64,000 nucleotides of DNA from Companilactobacillus zhongbaensis (GCF_003946515.1 NZ_RHOM01000010.1:17393-81392); one strand, 5' to 3'; shown: positions 18,443 to 26,015, counted from the first letter of the stretch. Program-made: numbers and translations. Notes: generated from the letters alone by a model not told the origin.

Positions 18443-19114
18443 ATGTCATATAGACGTCAACAACCCTTTGTAACATGGGCATTATTAATTTTTATTGCCG
18501 TAGTGTTTTTTATGGAATCACTAGCTGGTGGATCAACTAGCGTTTCGACCTTGCTTTCGTTTGGTGCGAAGGTTAATTATCTAGTGCAAGAGGGGCAATG
18601 GTGGAGACTGATTACACCGATATTTTTACATATTGGTGTCTTACACGTTTTAATGAATGGTGTTACATTGTACTTCGTGGGTAATATTTTAGAGCCCCTG
18701 ATCGGACACGTTCGTTTCTTCGTGATCTTTATTTTGAGTGGGATTACTGGTAACTTGGCAAGTTTCGCTTTTGGTGCAACCAATTCGATTTCTGCCGGTG
18801 CTAGTACATCACTATTCGGAATGTTTGCGGCGTTTTTAGCCTTGGCGGTCGTTTATCGCGAGAATCATTTCTTGAGTGAAATGGGCAAGACGTTTTTAGC
18901 CTTGATCCTGTTAAACTTAGTAATGGACTTTACGATGACGAGCGTTGATATTTGGGGCCACGTTGGAGGCGCACTCGGCGGCTTTTTGCTGGGAGTTGCT
19001 TTTGGTCTTCCAGGTATCAAACGTCCAAACATGATAATTAGAATCGTTGCAGCTGTGGCATGTTTAGCTATGTCATACTGGATGTATTCTAAAGGAATGG
19101 TTGTATATGGATAA
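18443..19114 (+). CDS. gluP: Rhomboid family intramembrane serine protease (GluP-like)
   Basis: The 223-residue protein has six or seven membrane segments. The catalytic dyad is S121 in GASTSLFG and H173 in WGHVGGALGG, with the conserved HxxxN motif HVLMNG at 68-73. It cleaves membrane-spanning substrates. It lacks the TPR tail of Bacillus GluP, so it is the short form. The start codon immediately follows the cyclo-ligase stop. In Bacillus gluP sits beside glcK, and the order here is the same. Confidence 0.92.
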   Translation: MSYRRQQPFVTWALLIFIAVVFFMESLAGGSTSVSTLLSFGAKVNYLVQEGQWWRLITPIFLHIGVLHVLMNGVTLYFVGNILEPLIGHVRFFVIFILSGITGNLASFAFGATNSISAGASTSLFGMFAAFLALAVVYRENHFLSEMGKTFLALILLNLVMDFTMTSVDIWGHVGGALGGFLLGVAFGLPGIKRPNMIIRIVAAVACLAMSYWMYSKGMVVYG

Positions 19115-19346
19115 TAAAAGAAGTTTTAGGACTTTATACGACGTTCAACAATTATTGAAGAAGTTCGGTACTTTCGTCCACTTAGGTAAGCGGTTGTGGG
19201 ATATCGAACTAATGTCAATTGAGTTGAAAAACATTTACAAAAATGAAATGATAGATAAACAGACGTTTATCGATGCTTCGATGGTCTTAAAGGCTGAGCA
19301 TAGAAAAGAAGAGAAAAAGGAAGAGGAACATTCGAGTGGCAGATAA
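19107..19346 (+). CDS. yqgQ: YqgQ family (DUF910) protein
   Basis: The 79-residue protein is all-helical and charged, with the family pattern RTLYDVQQLLKKFGTFVHLGKRLWDIELMSIELKNIY and a Glu/Lys-rich tail. Its function is unknown. In Bacillus yqgQ lies directly before glcK, as here. Both TTG 19101 and ATG 19107 are possible. I prefer ATG for its spacing to AAAGGA. It overlaps the rhomboid gene by 8 bases and glcK by 11, so the cluster is translationally coupled. Confidence 0.85.
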   Translation: MDNKRSFRTLYDVQQLLKKFGTFVHLGKRLWDIELMSIELKNIYKNEMIDKQTFIDASMVLKAEHRKEEKKEEEHSSGR

Positions 19347-20298
19347 AAAATTAATCGGTGTTGACCTAGGCGGTACTACTATTAAATTTGCGATCCTTAC
19401 TACAAAAGGTGAGATCCAACAAAAATGGAGTATCGAAACTAATATTCTTTCTGATGGACAATTGATCATTCCAGATATCATTGATTCGATCAACCATCAC
19501 TTAGACATGTATGAAATGGATTCAGATCAATTCGTAGGAATTGGTTTAGGTTCACCTGGTTCAATTAACTTTGAAGAAGGTACTATCAAAGGTGCTTACA
19601 ATTTGAACTGGCAAAACTCGGTTCACCCAGTTCGCGACATTGAAAAAGGCACAGGCATTCCTGTTACTATCGAAAACGATGCTAACGTAGCTGCTCTTGG
19701 AGAAAGATGGATGGGAGCAGGTAATAACGCTGATGATGTTGTTTTCGTAACATTAGGTACAGGTGTTGGTGGCGGTATTATCGCTAACGGTAATATCTTA
19801 CACGGTGCTGGCGGTGCTGCCGGTGAAATTGGTCACGTTACAGTTGATCCTCATGGATTTATGTGTACTTGTGGCAAACGTGGTTGTCTTGAAACAATTG
19901 CTTCAGCTACAGGTATTGTACGTGTTGCACGTGATCGTGCTTCAGAATACGCTGGAACATCACAACTCAAGGCTATGCTTGATGATGGACAAGATATTTC
20001 AGCTAAAGATGTTTTTGACCTAGCTAAAGAAGACGACGACTTAGCATTGATCGTAGTTAACTATGTTTGTGAATCATTAGGATTTGCTTTGGCAAACATT
20101 GCTAACTCATTGAATCCTAAGTACGTTATTATCGGTGGTGGAGTTTCTGCTGCTGGTAAGTTCCTAATAGACAAAGTTGATGCAGCAATGCGTCAAAATG
20201 AATTTGCCACGATCAAGAGTTCAACGGAACTTAAATTAGCTAGTTTGGGTAACGAAGCTGGTGTTATTGGAGCCGCTTCATTGATTAAAGTTGATTAG
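19336..20298 (+). CDS. glcK: ROK-family glucokinase
   Basis: The 320-residue sugar kinase has the ATP-binding start IGVDLGGTTIKFAIL, the catalytic ENDANVAALGE region, the second phosphate loop VTLGTGVGGGII and the ROK zinc site CTCGKRGCLE. It phosphorylates glucose entering by permease or released from disaccharides. The GTG at 19336 lies within yqgQ, behind GAAGAGG. A rhodanese-like gene follows 13 bases after the stop. Confidence 0.95.
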   Translation: MADKKLIGVDLGGTTIKFAILTTKGEIQQKWSIETNILSDGQLIIPDIIDSINHHLDMYEMDSDQFVGIGLGSPGSINFEEGTIKGAYNLNWQNSVHPVRDIEKGTGIPVTIENDANVAALGERWMGAGNNADDVVFVTLGTGVGGGIIANGNILHGAGGAAGEIGHVTVDPHGFMCTCGKRGCLETIASATGIVRVARDRASEYAGTSQLKAMLDDGQDISAKDVFDLAKEDDDLALIVVNYVCESLGFALANIANSLNPKYVIIGGGVSAAGKFLIDKVDAAMRQNEFATIKSSTELKLASLGNEAGVIGAASLIKVD

Positions 20299-20311
20299 AG
20301 GGATTTATTAG

Positions 20312-20716
20312 ATGCAGGTTGTAAATGCGATTTTATACATAATTGTTATTGGTGTTTTCCTATATACGATTGGATCATGGCTATACACGAGATACCAAGG
20401 TCGTAAAATGGGTGGTTCGATTTCTCAAGAAGAGTTTGAAAACACAATGAGAAAGGCACAAATCGTGGATTTGCGTGAGAAGAATAACTTCGATTCAAAA
20501 CACATTTTAGGTGCTAGAAATTTACCTTACTCACAACTGAAGTACGTTGAGGGTGAATTACGTCCAGATCTTCCAGTTTATCTTTATGATGAACGTAAGA
20601 ACATTTGTATCCGTGCGGCTCGTAAGCTTCATAAGTGGGGTTTCACTGATGTTAAATGGTTAGAGGATCGTTTTTCAGACTGGACTGGTAAGACTAAGAA
20701 GACTACTAAGCTGTAA
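20312..20716 (+). CDS. Membrane-anchored rhodanese-like protein lacking the catalytic Cys
   Basis: The 134-residue protein has an N-terminal membrane segment (about 5-25) and then a rhodanese fold with IVDLREKNNFDSKHILGARNLPYSQL. In active sulfurtransferases the strand VYLYC carries the nucleophile. Here the position is D93 (VYLYDERKN), so it is probably not a sulfurtransferase. A cysteine exists at 99, six residues later, outside the usual loop. Comparable YqhL-like proteins are found next to glcK in related bacteria. It may bind a partner or ligand. It starts behind GAGGG. Confidence 0.82.
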   Translation: MQVVNAILYIIVIGVFLYTIGSWLYTRYQGRKMGGSISQEEFENTMRKAQIVDLREKNNFDSKHILGARNLPYSQLKYVEGELRPDLPVYLYDERKNICIRAARKLHKWGFTDVKWLEDRFSDWTGKTKKTTKL

Positions 20717-20769
20717 TTTATATGTTTTTTTGGAGAGACTTTATTCATGGGTGTATATGGATATTGTCT

Positions 20770-21045
20770 CTTTTTTTGATTGTTTGAGGTTCACTGCCGG
20801 TTTTGCGGGGGGTTCCGGGAATTGCGACTGTGGAACGCCATGGGCACCACTCTGAGCTATCCGGGAAGTTCGCCCGGACATCTCACAGCTGGGCCTTTTA
20901 CTAGGCAATAAATTGCCAAGTAAAATTTCATGGCTGACGGTCGAATTCCCTCCACCCCCCGCAAAACCTAGGGTGGTCATAAACTGATTTTTTTGTGGGA
21001 TACGGTACTTAGTTTTTTTGTGGTAACTTGCTGTGGTTCGGGGTG
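20770..21045 (+). repeat. Family A structured intergenic repeat, copy A3 (forward)
   Basis: The outer stem pairs GGTTTTGCGGGGGG at 20799-20812 with CCCCCCGCAAAACC at 20955-20968. Compared with A2 one C-G pair has become T-A on both sides. Hairpin 1 has TCCGGG 20860-20865 against CCCGGA 20873-20878, loop AAGTTCG. Hairpin 2 pairs TTTTACT 20896-20902 with AGTAAAA 20919-20925, again a compensated change from A2, and keeps the A-A mismatch and GGCAA/TTGCC. A T/G-rich 3' arm with ACGGT and ACTTGC is shared with A2. Confidence 0.85.
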
Positions 21046-21248
21046 TTTTTCCGATTTTTGTTGGTGTCCTGGGATTTCTTCTTTTTGCTTCCTATCTTGT
21101 TGATGAATCTTTCTCTTTTCATCGGTCGGTATTTTGTTTCTTCTTTTTTCTGGCTCTTTCTTGCTCCTTTTGTCGCCGAAAATCGCGTCGTTCTTCTGTG
21201 ATTTTATTTGGTGAAAATATTTTTTTTTTTTTGGATTGGAGTTTTTTT
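21046..21248. other. T/G-rich leader before the menC-like gene
   Basis: About 200 bases of T-rich sequence, ending in a 12-base T run. The menC reading frame is open upstream to 21033. However, the encoded residues are Phe/Leu/Ser-rich, have no family similarity and lack a ribosome-binding site, so I treat this part as non-coding. Confidence 0.55.
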
Positions 21249-22376
21249 ATGCAAATTGTTTCTTATAAGATTCACCAGTTTTCTTTTAAGTTGAAGCATT
21301 CTTATCGTTTTGCTGATGCTATTTATCGTGATCGGCCTATTAATATTATTGCTTTGAAGGATGAGCTTGGTAATGTTGGGCTGGGTGAGGTTGAGGCTTT
21401 TGAGTTTCCTAATTATATTGATGAGACTCAACGACGGTGTGTTTTTAGTATTACTTCTCGGATTATGCCTCTTTTGGGATCGAAGGTTTACGATACTCCT
21501 TTTGAGTTTGCTCGCTTTATTAATTCTACTAATGCTCCTTATATGGCACGGGCTGCTGTTGAGATGGCTATTTGGGATTTGTTCGCTAAGCGTAATGGAG
21601 TTTCAGTTCAGAAGTTGATGATGTTGGCTGTTGGTGATTCTTCTGCGCCTGATTCCTCGGTGGCTGTTGGTGTGGCTATTGGGATCAAGGGCTCTGCTGC
21701 TGAGGTGATCAAAGCTGTGCAGCGGGAGCTTGATTTGGGGTATTCTCGGATCAAGCTTAAGGTTAATCGGCATTATTCGGTTAAGATGCTGACTGAGATC
21801 CGGGCTCATTTTCCGGATGTTTTGATGATGATCGACTGTAATTCTCAATTTCATTTACGTGATAAGTCATTCTTTAAAAATATTGATGGCTTGAATTTTG
21901 CCATGATCGAGCAGCCTTTGGGTAAGAAGGATTTTATTGATCATGCTAAATTGCAGGCTCAGATTCATACGCCTCTTTGTTTGGATGAAAATATTTTTAA
22001 TAGTGAGGATGTTTGGAAGGTGATAAATCGTCATTCTGCTGGATTTATTAATATGAAGCTGGCTCGTGTTGGTGGGATCAGTAATGCATTGGCTTTGAGT
22101 GCCTTGGCGGTCAATCATGGTTTGCAAGTTTGGTGTGGTGGTATGTTGGAAACTGGAATTGGTCGAGCTTTTAATTTGGCTTTAGCGAGTTTGGGTTATT
22201 TTCAGTTTCCTGGTGATATTTCTGCTTCAAATCGTTACTATGAAAAAGATATAATTAATGGTGAATTTGAAATCGACCATGGAAAAATTACCGTGCCACA
22301 AGGTGTCGGTCTTGGCGTTGAGCTCAATGAGTATGCTCAGGAAAAATTTGCTGAAGAAGAGTGGATCAAGATATAA
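21249..22376 (+). CDS. menC: Enolase-superfamily enzyme, o-succinylbenzoate synthase / N-acylamino acid racemase type
   Basis: The 375-residue protein has all five active-site residues of the OSBS/NSAR family: K171 (IKLKV), D196 (MIDCNS), E221 (IEQP), D246 (CLDEN) and K270 (INMKLARVGG). The CGGMLETGIGRAFN and FPGDISASNRYY signatures are also present. It would make o-succinylbenzoate or racemise N-acyl amino acids. No other menaquinone gene is in the window, so the true substrate is open. I chose ATG 21249, behind TTGGAG. Codon use is extreme: 58 of the first 60 codons end in T or G. Confidence 0.85.
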   Translation: MQIVSYKIHQFSFKLKHSYRFADAIYRDRPINIIALKDELGNVGLGEVEAFEFPNYIDETQRRCVFSITSRIMPLLGSKVYDTPFEFARFINSTNAPYMARAAVEMAIWDLFAKRNGVSVQKLMMLAVGDSSAPDSSVAVGVAIGIKGSAAEVIKAVQRELDLGYSRIKLKVNRHYSVKMLTEIRAHFPDVLMMIDCNSQFHLRDKSFFKNIDGLNFAMIEQPLGKKDFIDHAKLQAQIHTPLCLDENIFNSEDVWKVINRHSAGFINMKLARVGGISNALALSALAVNHGLQVWCGGMLETGIGRAFNLALASLGYFQFPGDISASNRYYEKDIINGEFEIDHGKITVPQGVGLGVELNEYAQEKFAEEEWIKI

Positions 22377-22378
22377 AA

Positions 22379-22406
22379 AATAACAGCCACGAGGACTGTT
22401 ATTTTT
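22379..22406 (+). terminator. Terminator after the menC-like gene, likely bidirectional
   Basis: AATAACAG at 22379-22386 pairs with CTGTTATT at 22396-22403, with a T run behind and an A run in front. It can serve both menC and the minus-strand DUF3042 gene. Confidence 0.8.
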
Positions 22407-22427
22407 AAAAGTTGATTTTATTTGTGA

Positions 22428-22622
22428 TTAGCCTTGATGTGCTTGTAGACTTTTTCTGTTAGCACGACGGCGGTTAGCTTCGATTCTTTCGTTTTCAGCA
22501 TCTTCTGGTTCGATGACTGATTTCTTGAAAGCATGTAAGGCGCCATAAACTGCAGTTGCAGTAGTTAAAGATCCAAACAAGAAGCCTTTAACGAAACGGA
22601 AACGTTTTTCTTTTTTAGCCAT
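22428..22622 (-). CDS. DUF3042 family small membrane protein
   Basis: The 64-residue protein MAKKEKRFRFVKGFLFGSLTTATAVYGALHAFKKS has a basic start, one hydrophobic segment with a Gly/Thr/Ala-rich face (about 12-30) and a charged Arg-rich tail. This fits the DUF3042 family of lactic acid bacteria, whose function is unknown. The start lies behind GGAGGAATTATT on the minus strand. It is transcribed divergently from miaA, with 90 bases between the starts, and convergently with the menC-like gene. Confidence 0.85.
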   Translation of the reverse strand: MAKKEKRFRFVKGFLFGSLTTATAVYGALHAFKKSVIEPEDAENERIEANRRRANRKSLQAHQG

Positions 22623-22712
22623 AATAATTCCTCCAATCTTTCAAGTTCCATTATGACGTACTTTGTTAAAAATTTCTATAATAAACCATATTTTACATGA
22701 GAGGGCATTTTC

Positions 22713-23627
22713 TTGGAAAAAGTAATAGCAATTGTTGGACCAACCGCGGTCGGAAAAAGTGATTTAGGTATGAAATTGGCACAACGCTTTTCAGGCGAGA
22801 TAATTTCTGGTGATTCAATGCAAATTTATCGAGGCCTAGATATCGGTACTGCTAAGGATTCTCCGGAAGAATTACGGGCAGTCAAACATCACTTGGTCGA
22901 TATTTGCGATGTTGACCAGCGGTATACCGTCAAAGATTTTCAAGCGAACGCGACAAAATCAATCAAACAAATCACATCTGAAGGGAAGATTCCATTTATC
23001 GTTGGTGGAACAGGATTTTATCTCAATTCTCTTTTGAGAAATCTCGATTTAGGTGGCGATTCGGATACTGATGAAAAAATCCGAGCATCCGTTTTGAAAA
23101 TTGAGCAAGAATCAGGCCTTCCTGGCTTGCAAAAGGAATTAGCTAGGATTGACCCTGCTGCCGTTGAAAAAATCGATATGGAGAATCCTAGACGGGTAAT
23201 CAGAGCAATTGAAGTGTTCAAAGGTAGTGGGCACTCAATTACCGAACAAGAAAATGGTGACACATTGGCTGACTTTTATATTGTTGGGTTAACCGATGAT
23301 CGACCAGTCCTGTATGATCGAATCAATCGAAGAGTAGATAAGATGGTCGATATGGGCTTATTGGATGAAGCCAAAACTGCCTTTGATCGGCAAGATGATA
23401 TTCCACAAGCTAAAAATGGAATTGGGTATAAAGAATTGTTTCCTTATTTTGAAGGGAAGTCATCACTTGAAGATTGCCTGAATGAGATCAAAAAGAACTC
23501 ACGACATTTTGCTAAACGACAATTAACATATTTTCGTAACCAAATGTCCGTAAACTGGTATAATATTTCTCAGACGGAAAATTACGTCTCAGAAATAGAG
23601 AGAAAAGTGGCTGAATTCCTAGAGTAA
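22713..23627 (+). CDS. miaA: tRNA dimethylallyltransferase
   Basis: The 304-residue enzyme has a P-loop GPTAVGKS at residues 9-16 and the substrate motifs SGDSMQIYRGLDIGTAK and PFIVGGTGFYLNSLL. The C-terminal FAKRQLTYFRNQ block completes the family pattern. It adds a dimethylallyl group to A37 of tRNAs reading UNN codons. The start is TTG behind GAGAGGG. No hfq or glnR follows, unlike in many relatives. The isoprenoid donor pathway includes ispA, located at 34745-35593. Confidence 0.95.
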   Translation: MEKVIAIVGPTAVGKSDLGMKLAQRFSGEIISGDSMQIYRGLDIGTAKDSPEELRAVKHHLVDICDVDQRYTVKDFQANATKSIKQITSEGKIPFIVGGTGFYLNSLLRNLDLGGDSDTDEKIRASVLKIEQESGLPGLQKELARIDPAAVEKIDMENPRRVIRAIEVFKGSGHSITEQENGDTLADFYIVGLTDDRPVLYDRINRRVDKMVDMGLLDEAKTAFDRQDDIPQAKNGIGYKELFPYFEGKSSLEDCLNEIKKNSRHFAKRQLTYFRNQMSVNWYNISQTENYVSEIERKVAEFLE

Positions 23628-23700
23628 CATGGATTCTGCTCGATCACGAAAGATGCAATGAATATTTTTGAAAAAAATTCGTTTTTTTTAAAATCAATCG

Positions 23701-23730
23701 TTGACATCTAAAGGTACATTTCTCTATAAT
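23701..23730 (+). promoter_or_regulatory. Sigma-A promoter of tRNA-Arg
   Basis: A perfect TTGACA at 23701-23706 and a perfect TATAAT at 23725-23730 are separated by 18 bases. They lie 12 bases upstream of the tRNA. Confidence 0.9.
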
Positions 23731-23742
23731 AGTACAAGTGAT

Positions 23743-23816
23743 GTCACAGTGGCTCAGTTGGATAGAGCAACGGTCTTCTAAACCGTAGGTCGTGAGTTCG
23801 AATCTCACCTGTGACA
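23743..23816 (+). tRNA. tRNA-Arg (anticodon TCT)
   Basis: The cloverleaf is complete: acceptor GTCACAG/CTGTGAC, D stem GCTC/GAGC, anticodon stem ACGGT/ACCGT with loop CTTCTAA (anticodon TCT at 23777-23779), T stem GTGAG/CTCAC with TTCGAAT, and discriminator A. The CCA is not encoded. It reads AGA codons, the common arginine codon class in low-GC genomes. Confidence 0.97.
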
Positions 23817-23852
23817 TAATGAAAGTATTCAGCTTGAATACGTATATAATTC

Positions 23853-23897
23853 AAAAGCTCTCTAACCGTTGTGTGACAATGGTTGGAGAGCTTTTTT
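23853..23897 (+). terminator. Terminator after tRNA-Arg
   Basis: AAAAGCTCTC at 23853-23862 pairs with GAGAGCTTTT at 23886-23895. AACC/GGTT continues the stem, and a T run follows. Confidence 0.85.
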
Positions 23898-24016
23898 GTT
23901 ACTACTGATTTTTCCGATTTTGAGTGAATTTTCCAAGTTTTTGAAACACTTGCCACATTATTGACACATCACAAGATGGTCTGAACATTGTGAATTTGGT
24001 TGATTTTCACAATCTA

Positions 24017-24439
24017 TCAATAACGATGACGATGCATTTTGTATCGTGAACGGATTGGACGATTGATCTCTGCTTTTTTAGCAATATCCTTTTGAGCTGT
24101 TTGGTTGATCTGGATATGCCAAACTAAGAAAGTAATTGCGATCAACAATCCCAGCCAGATCCAAATGGATAAGTTACTCAACATGGCGTTTACCCGAAAG
24201 AAGCTAGCAATGCCGAAAAATCCTAATACAGCTGCACTGGCAATGTCACCACCGATACTCTGGAAATTTCTCGTGATGATATAGATGATGGCAGATACTA
24301 AGTAAGCCAAGGCCATGATCAGTTCAGAGGCGACGACATTATTAATTGAACCAAGGAGTAGCAAGTGACGATTCTGGAACAAAATTACGATTGAAACTAA
24401 AATCATCAACACTCCGACGTAAACTTTGGCTTTTTTCAA
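24017..24439 (-). CDS. Membrane protein of unknown function, four predicted TM segments
   Basis: The 140-residue protein has four hydrophobic segments (about 5-23, 36-58, 66-84, 91-108). A basic C-terminal tail (KAEINRPIRSRYKMHRHRY) is probably cytoplasmic. I do not recognise a family motif; the layout resembles small DUF308-like membrane proteins. It starts at a TTG behind GGGGGGATC on the minus strand. It stands alone between the tRNA and the divergent acetyltransferase gene. No function is assigned. Confidence 0.75.
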   Translation of the reverse strand: MKKAKVYVGVLMILVSIVILFQNRHLLLLGSINNVVASELIMALAYLVSAIIYIITRNFQSIGGDIASAAVLGFFGIASFFRVNAMLSNLSIWIWLGLLIAITFLVWHIQINQTAQKDIAKKAEINRPIRSRYKMHRHRY

Positions 24440-24567
24440 AATGATCCCCCCATGCGTTGCTCTAGATTGATTTAATCGTAACAGATATATGCACGTTTTT
24501 TTTTAAAAGTTAATATCCGTTTTAAAAAATCACGTAAGTTTATTAAAATATTGTTCAGAGGTGTAAA

Positions 24568-25134
24568 ATGGATTTTTTAAAAATTATGAAGTCAGATCAA
24601 CCATACCGTTCTAGCCAGTTCGACATGCCGACTGATTTGCAAGCTAAAGCTAAGGACCTATGTTGGGAATACAATCAATTACGTCCTAGCAATGAAAAAA
24701 GAAAACGAGAAATTATTAATGATTTGTTCGCTGAGAGTACGGATTTAACTTTCATTGAACCGACATTTCATTGTGACTACGGATTTAATATTCATTTTAA
24801 AGGATTAGCCGTGATAAATTATAATTGCACTATGTTAGACACATCACCGATAACCATTGGTGCTGGTGCTTTCATCGCTCCAGGAGTAGTTTTGGCTTGT
24901 TCGGGTCATTCGCTAGATGCTAAGGAAAGAGTCGAGCAGGGCATTGGAACTAGTGCGCCAATAACTTTGAAGGAAAATGTCTGGATCGGAGCAAATACGA
25001 CAGTAATGGCAGGGGTGACGATCGGAAAAAACAGTGTCATCGGCGCGGGCAGCGTGGTGAACAAAGATATTCCGGATAATGTCGTAGCAGTTGGGAGTCC
25101 TTGCAAAGTATTAAGAAAAATTGAAAACAAATAA
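24568..25134 (+). CDS. Maltose/galactoside O-acetyltransferase family protein
   Basis: The 188-residue hexapeptide-repeat transferase starts with the Maa domain (MKSDQPYRSSQFDMPTDLQAKAKDLCWEYNQLRPS). It continues into a left-handed beta-helix (ITIGAGAFIAPGVVL, VWIGANTTVMAGVTIGKNSVIGAGSVV NKDIP) with the catalytic His in ACSGHSLD. It transfers acetyl from acetyl-CoA to a sugar hydroxyl; the acceptor cannot be read from the sequence. The ATG follows CAGAGGTG. Repeat B1 begins about three bases after its stop. Confidence 0.9.
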   Translation: MDFLKIMKSDQPYRSSQFDMPTDLQAKAKDLCWEYNQLRPSNEKRKREIINDLFAESTDLTFIEPTFHCDYGFNIHFKGLAVINYNCTMLDTSPITIGAGAFIAPGVVLACSGHSLDAKERVEQGIGTSAPITLKENVWIGANTTVMAGVTIGKNSVIGAGSVVNKDIPDNVVAVGSPCKVLRKIENK

Positions 25135-25136
25135 AA

Positions 25137-25260
25137 AAAGAGAGTGGAAGGAGATACTTAGCTGCTGAGGATTTAGGGACTATCAGCTCTGGAGTGCTGC
25201 GAAGCAGTGCTCGCTGATAGTTTCTAAACCGGAGGCTGCTATCTCCTGGAACTCGTTTCC
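25137..25260 (+). repeat. Family B structured repeat, copy B1
   Basis: The outer stem GGAGATA 25150-25156 pairs with TATCTCC 25240-25246. A middle stem pairs TTTAG 25172-25176 with CTAAA 25224-25228. The inner stem is ACTATCAGC 25179-25187 with GCTGATAGT 25213-25221. The tip is CTGCGAAGCAG (25197-25207) around GCGAAGC. The copy ends in the family tail ACTCGTTTCC. It has the same orientation as B4 and is inverted relative to B2 and B3. Confidence 0.85.
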
Positions 25261-25267
25261 GAAGAAA

Positions 25268-25315
25268 AAAAGAGAGTGTAAGGAGATGTTCAGCTATCTC
25301 CTGAAACTCGTTTCC
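25268..25315 (+). repeat. Collapsed family B copy (centre deleted)
   Basis: The family B head AGAGAGTG, left arm AGGAGAT (25281-25287), CAGCT, right arm ATCTCCT (25296-25302) and tail ACTCGTTTCC are present with nothing between the arms. It lies directly behind B1. Confidence 0.75.
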
Positions 25316-25318
25316 AAT

Positions 25319-25354
25319 AAAAAGCGATGACTGAAAATCAGTCATCGCTTTTTT
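25319..25354. terminator. Bidirectional terminator
   Basis: AAAAGCGATGACTG pairs perfectly with CAGTCATCGCTTTT across a five-base loop, with A and T runs on the two sides. It can end both the plus-strand acetyltransferase transcript and the minus-strand pair at 25365-26396. Confidence 0.9.
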
Positions 25355-25364
25355 GATAGTACTA

Positions 25365-25997
25365 TTATTCAAAAGATTCAGTGATGATCCGAGATGTTTT
25401 GGAGTCATCCAACCGAGATAGTTTTGAATTAGAATTTTTAAAAGTAGGATCCATCTGGTAAGCATTCGCCGTATCGAATAACGATTGATAATTACCAGAA
25501 CCGATGTAATCAGAATAATTTCGATTCATAGACTGGATATTAGCTTGATTGAAGTACAAAGCGTAGCTATGATCTTGGTCATAAAACAAAACCCCGTGTC
25601 GAGCTAAATCAAACGAGCCAACTGATTGCAAAACGTCGGTCATTTGGCTAAATGAATTAGAAGCACTACTGTGAGTGGAAACATCCACGTTAGCAATTTT
25701 GATCAACATAACATTAGTCGACTTTGCTTGAGAGATCTGTTCAATCGTAGCAGCATTGTTGTCAGCAAAATGATGCTTTTCATATTTTTCGATCCGCGAC
25801 ATCGAAGCATCAGCGGCCGGTTTAGATCCGGTAGAATTCTGGTTACCAGAAAAAGCCCAAACAACAATAGCAATAACAATTACAATAGCAACAATAACCA
25901 GTAAAACAGCCGTCCGAATCGTCATGCGACGATTGATCTTCTTTTGACCTTCGATCTGAGTCTTATCCCACTCAGGTAATTGATGGTTATCTTTCAT
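25365..25997 (-). CDS. Single-pass membrane protein of unknown function
   Basis: The 210-residue protein has a cytoplasmic head with a Trp/Lys-rich stretch, one membrane segment (about 29-49) and an outside domain of about 155 residues rich in Ser, Asn and Asp. That domain contains VMLIKIANVDVSTHS and GVLFYDQDHSYALYFNQANIQSM. I know no family for it. The ATG lies behind GAGATGAAG on the minus strand. It is the second gene of a pair with 26016-26396, and both end at the shared terminator. An exported or surface role is inferred from topology only. Confidence 0.72.
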   Translation of the reverse strand: MKDNHQLPEWDKTQIEGQKKINRRMTIRTAVLLVIVAIVIVIAIVVWAFSGNQNSTGSKPAADASMSRIEKYEKHHFADNNAATIEQISQAKSTNVMLIKIANVDVSTHSSASNSFSQMTDVLQSVGSFDLARHGVLFYDQDHSYALYFNQANIQSMNRNYSDYIGSGNYQSLFDTANAYQMDPTFKNSNSKLSRLDDSKTSRIITESFE

Positions 25998-26015
25998 AAG
26001 TCTTCATCTCTTTAA

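Noticed and set aside
23744..23956. Minus-strand open frame across tRNA-Arg
   Set aside because: Its C-terminal GEIRTHDLRFRRPLLYPTEPL is the known false translation of a tRNA gene read backwards; no ribosome-binding site.
23900..23975. Possible decayed phage integrase tail or attachment site downstream of tRNA-Arg
   Set aside because: Minus-strand MWQVFQKLGKF is suggestive, but there is no repeat of the tRNA 3' end nearby and no phage gene. The evidence is too thin.
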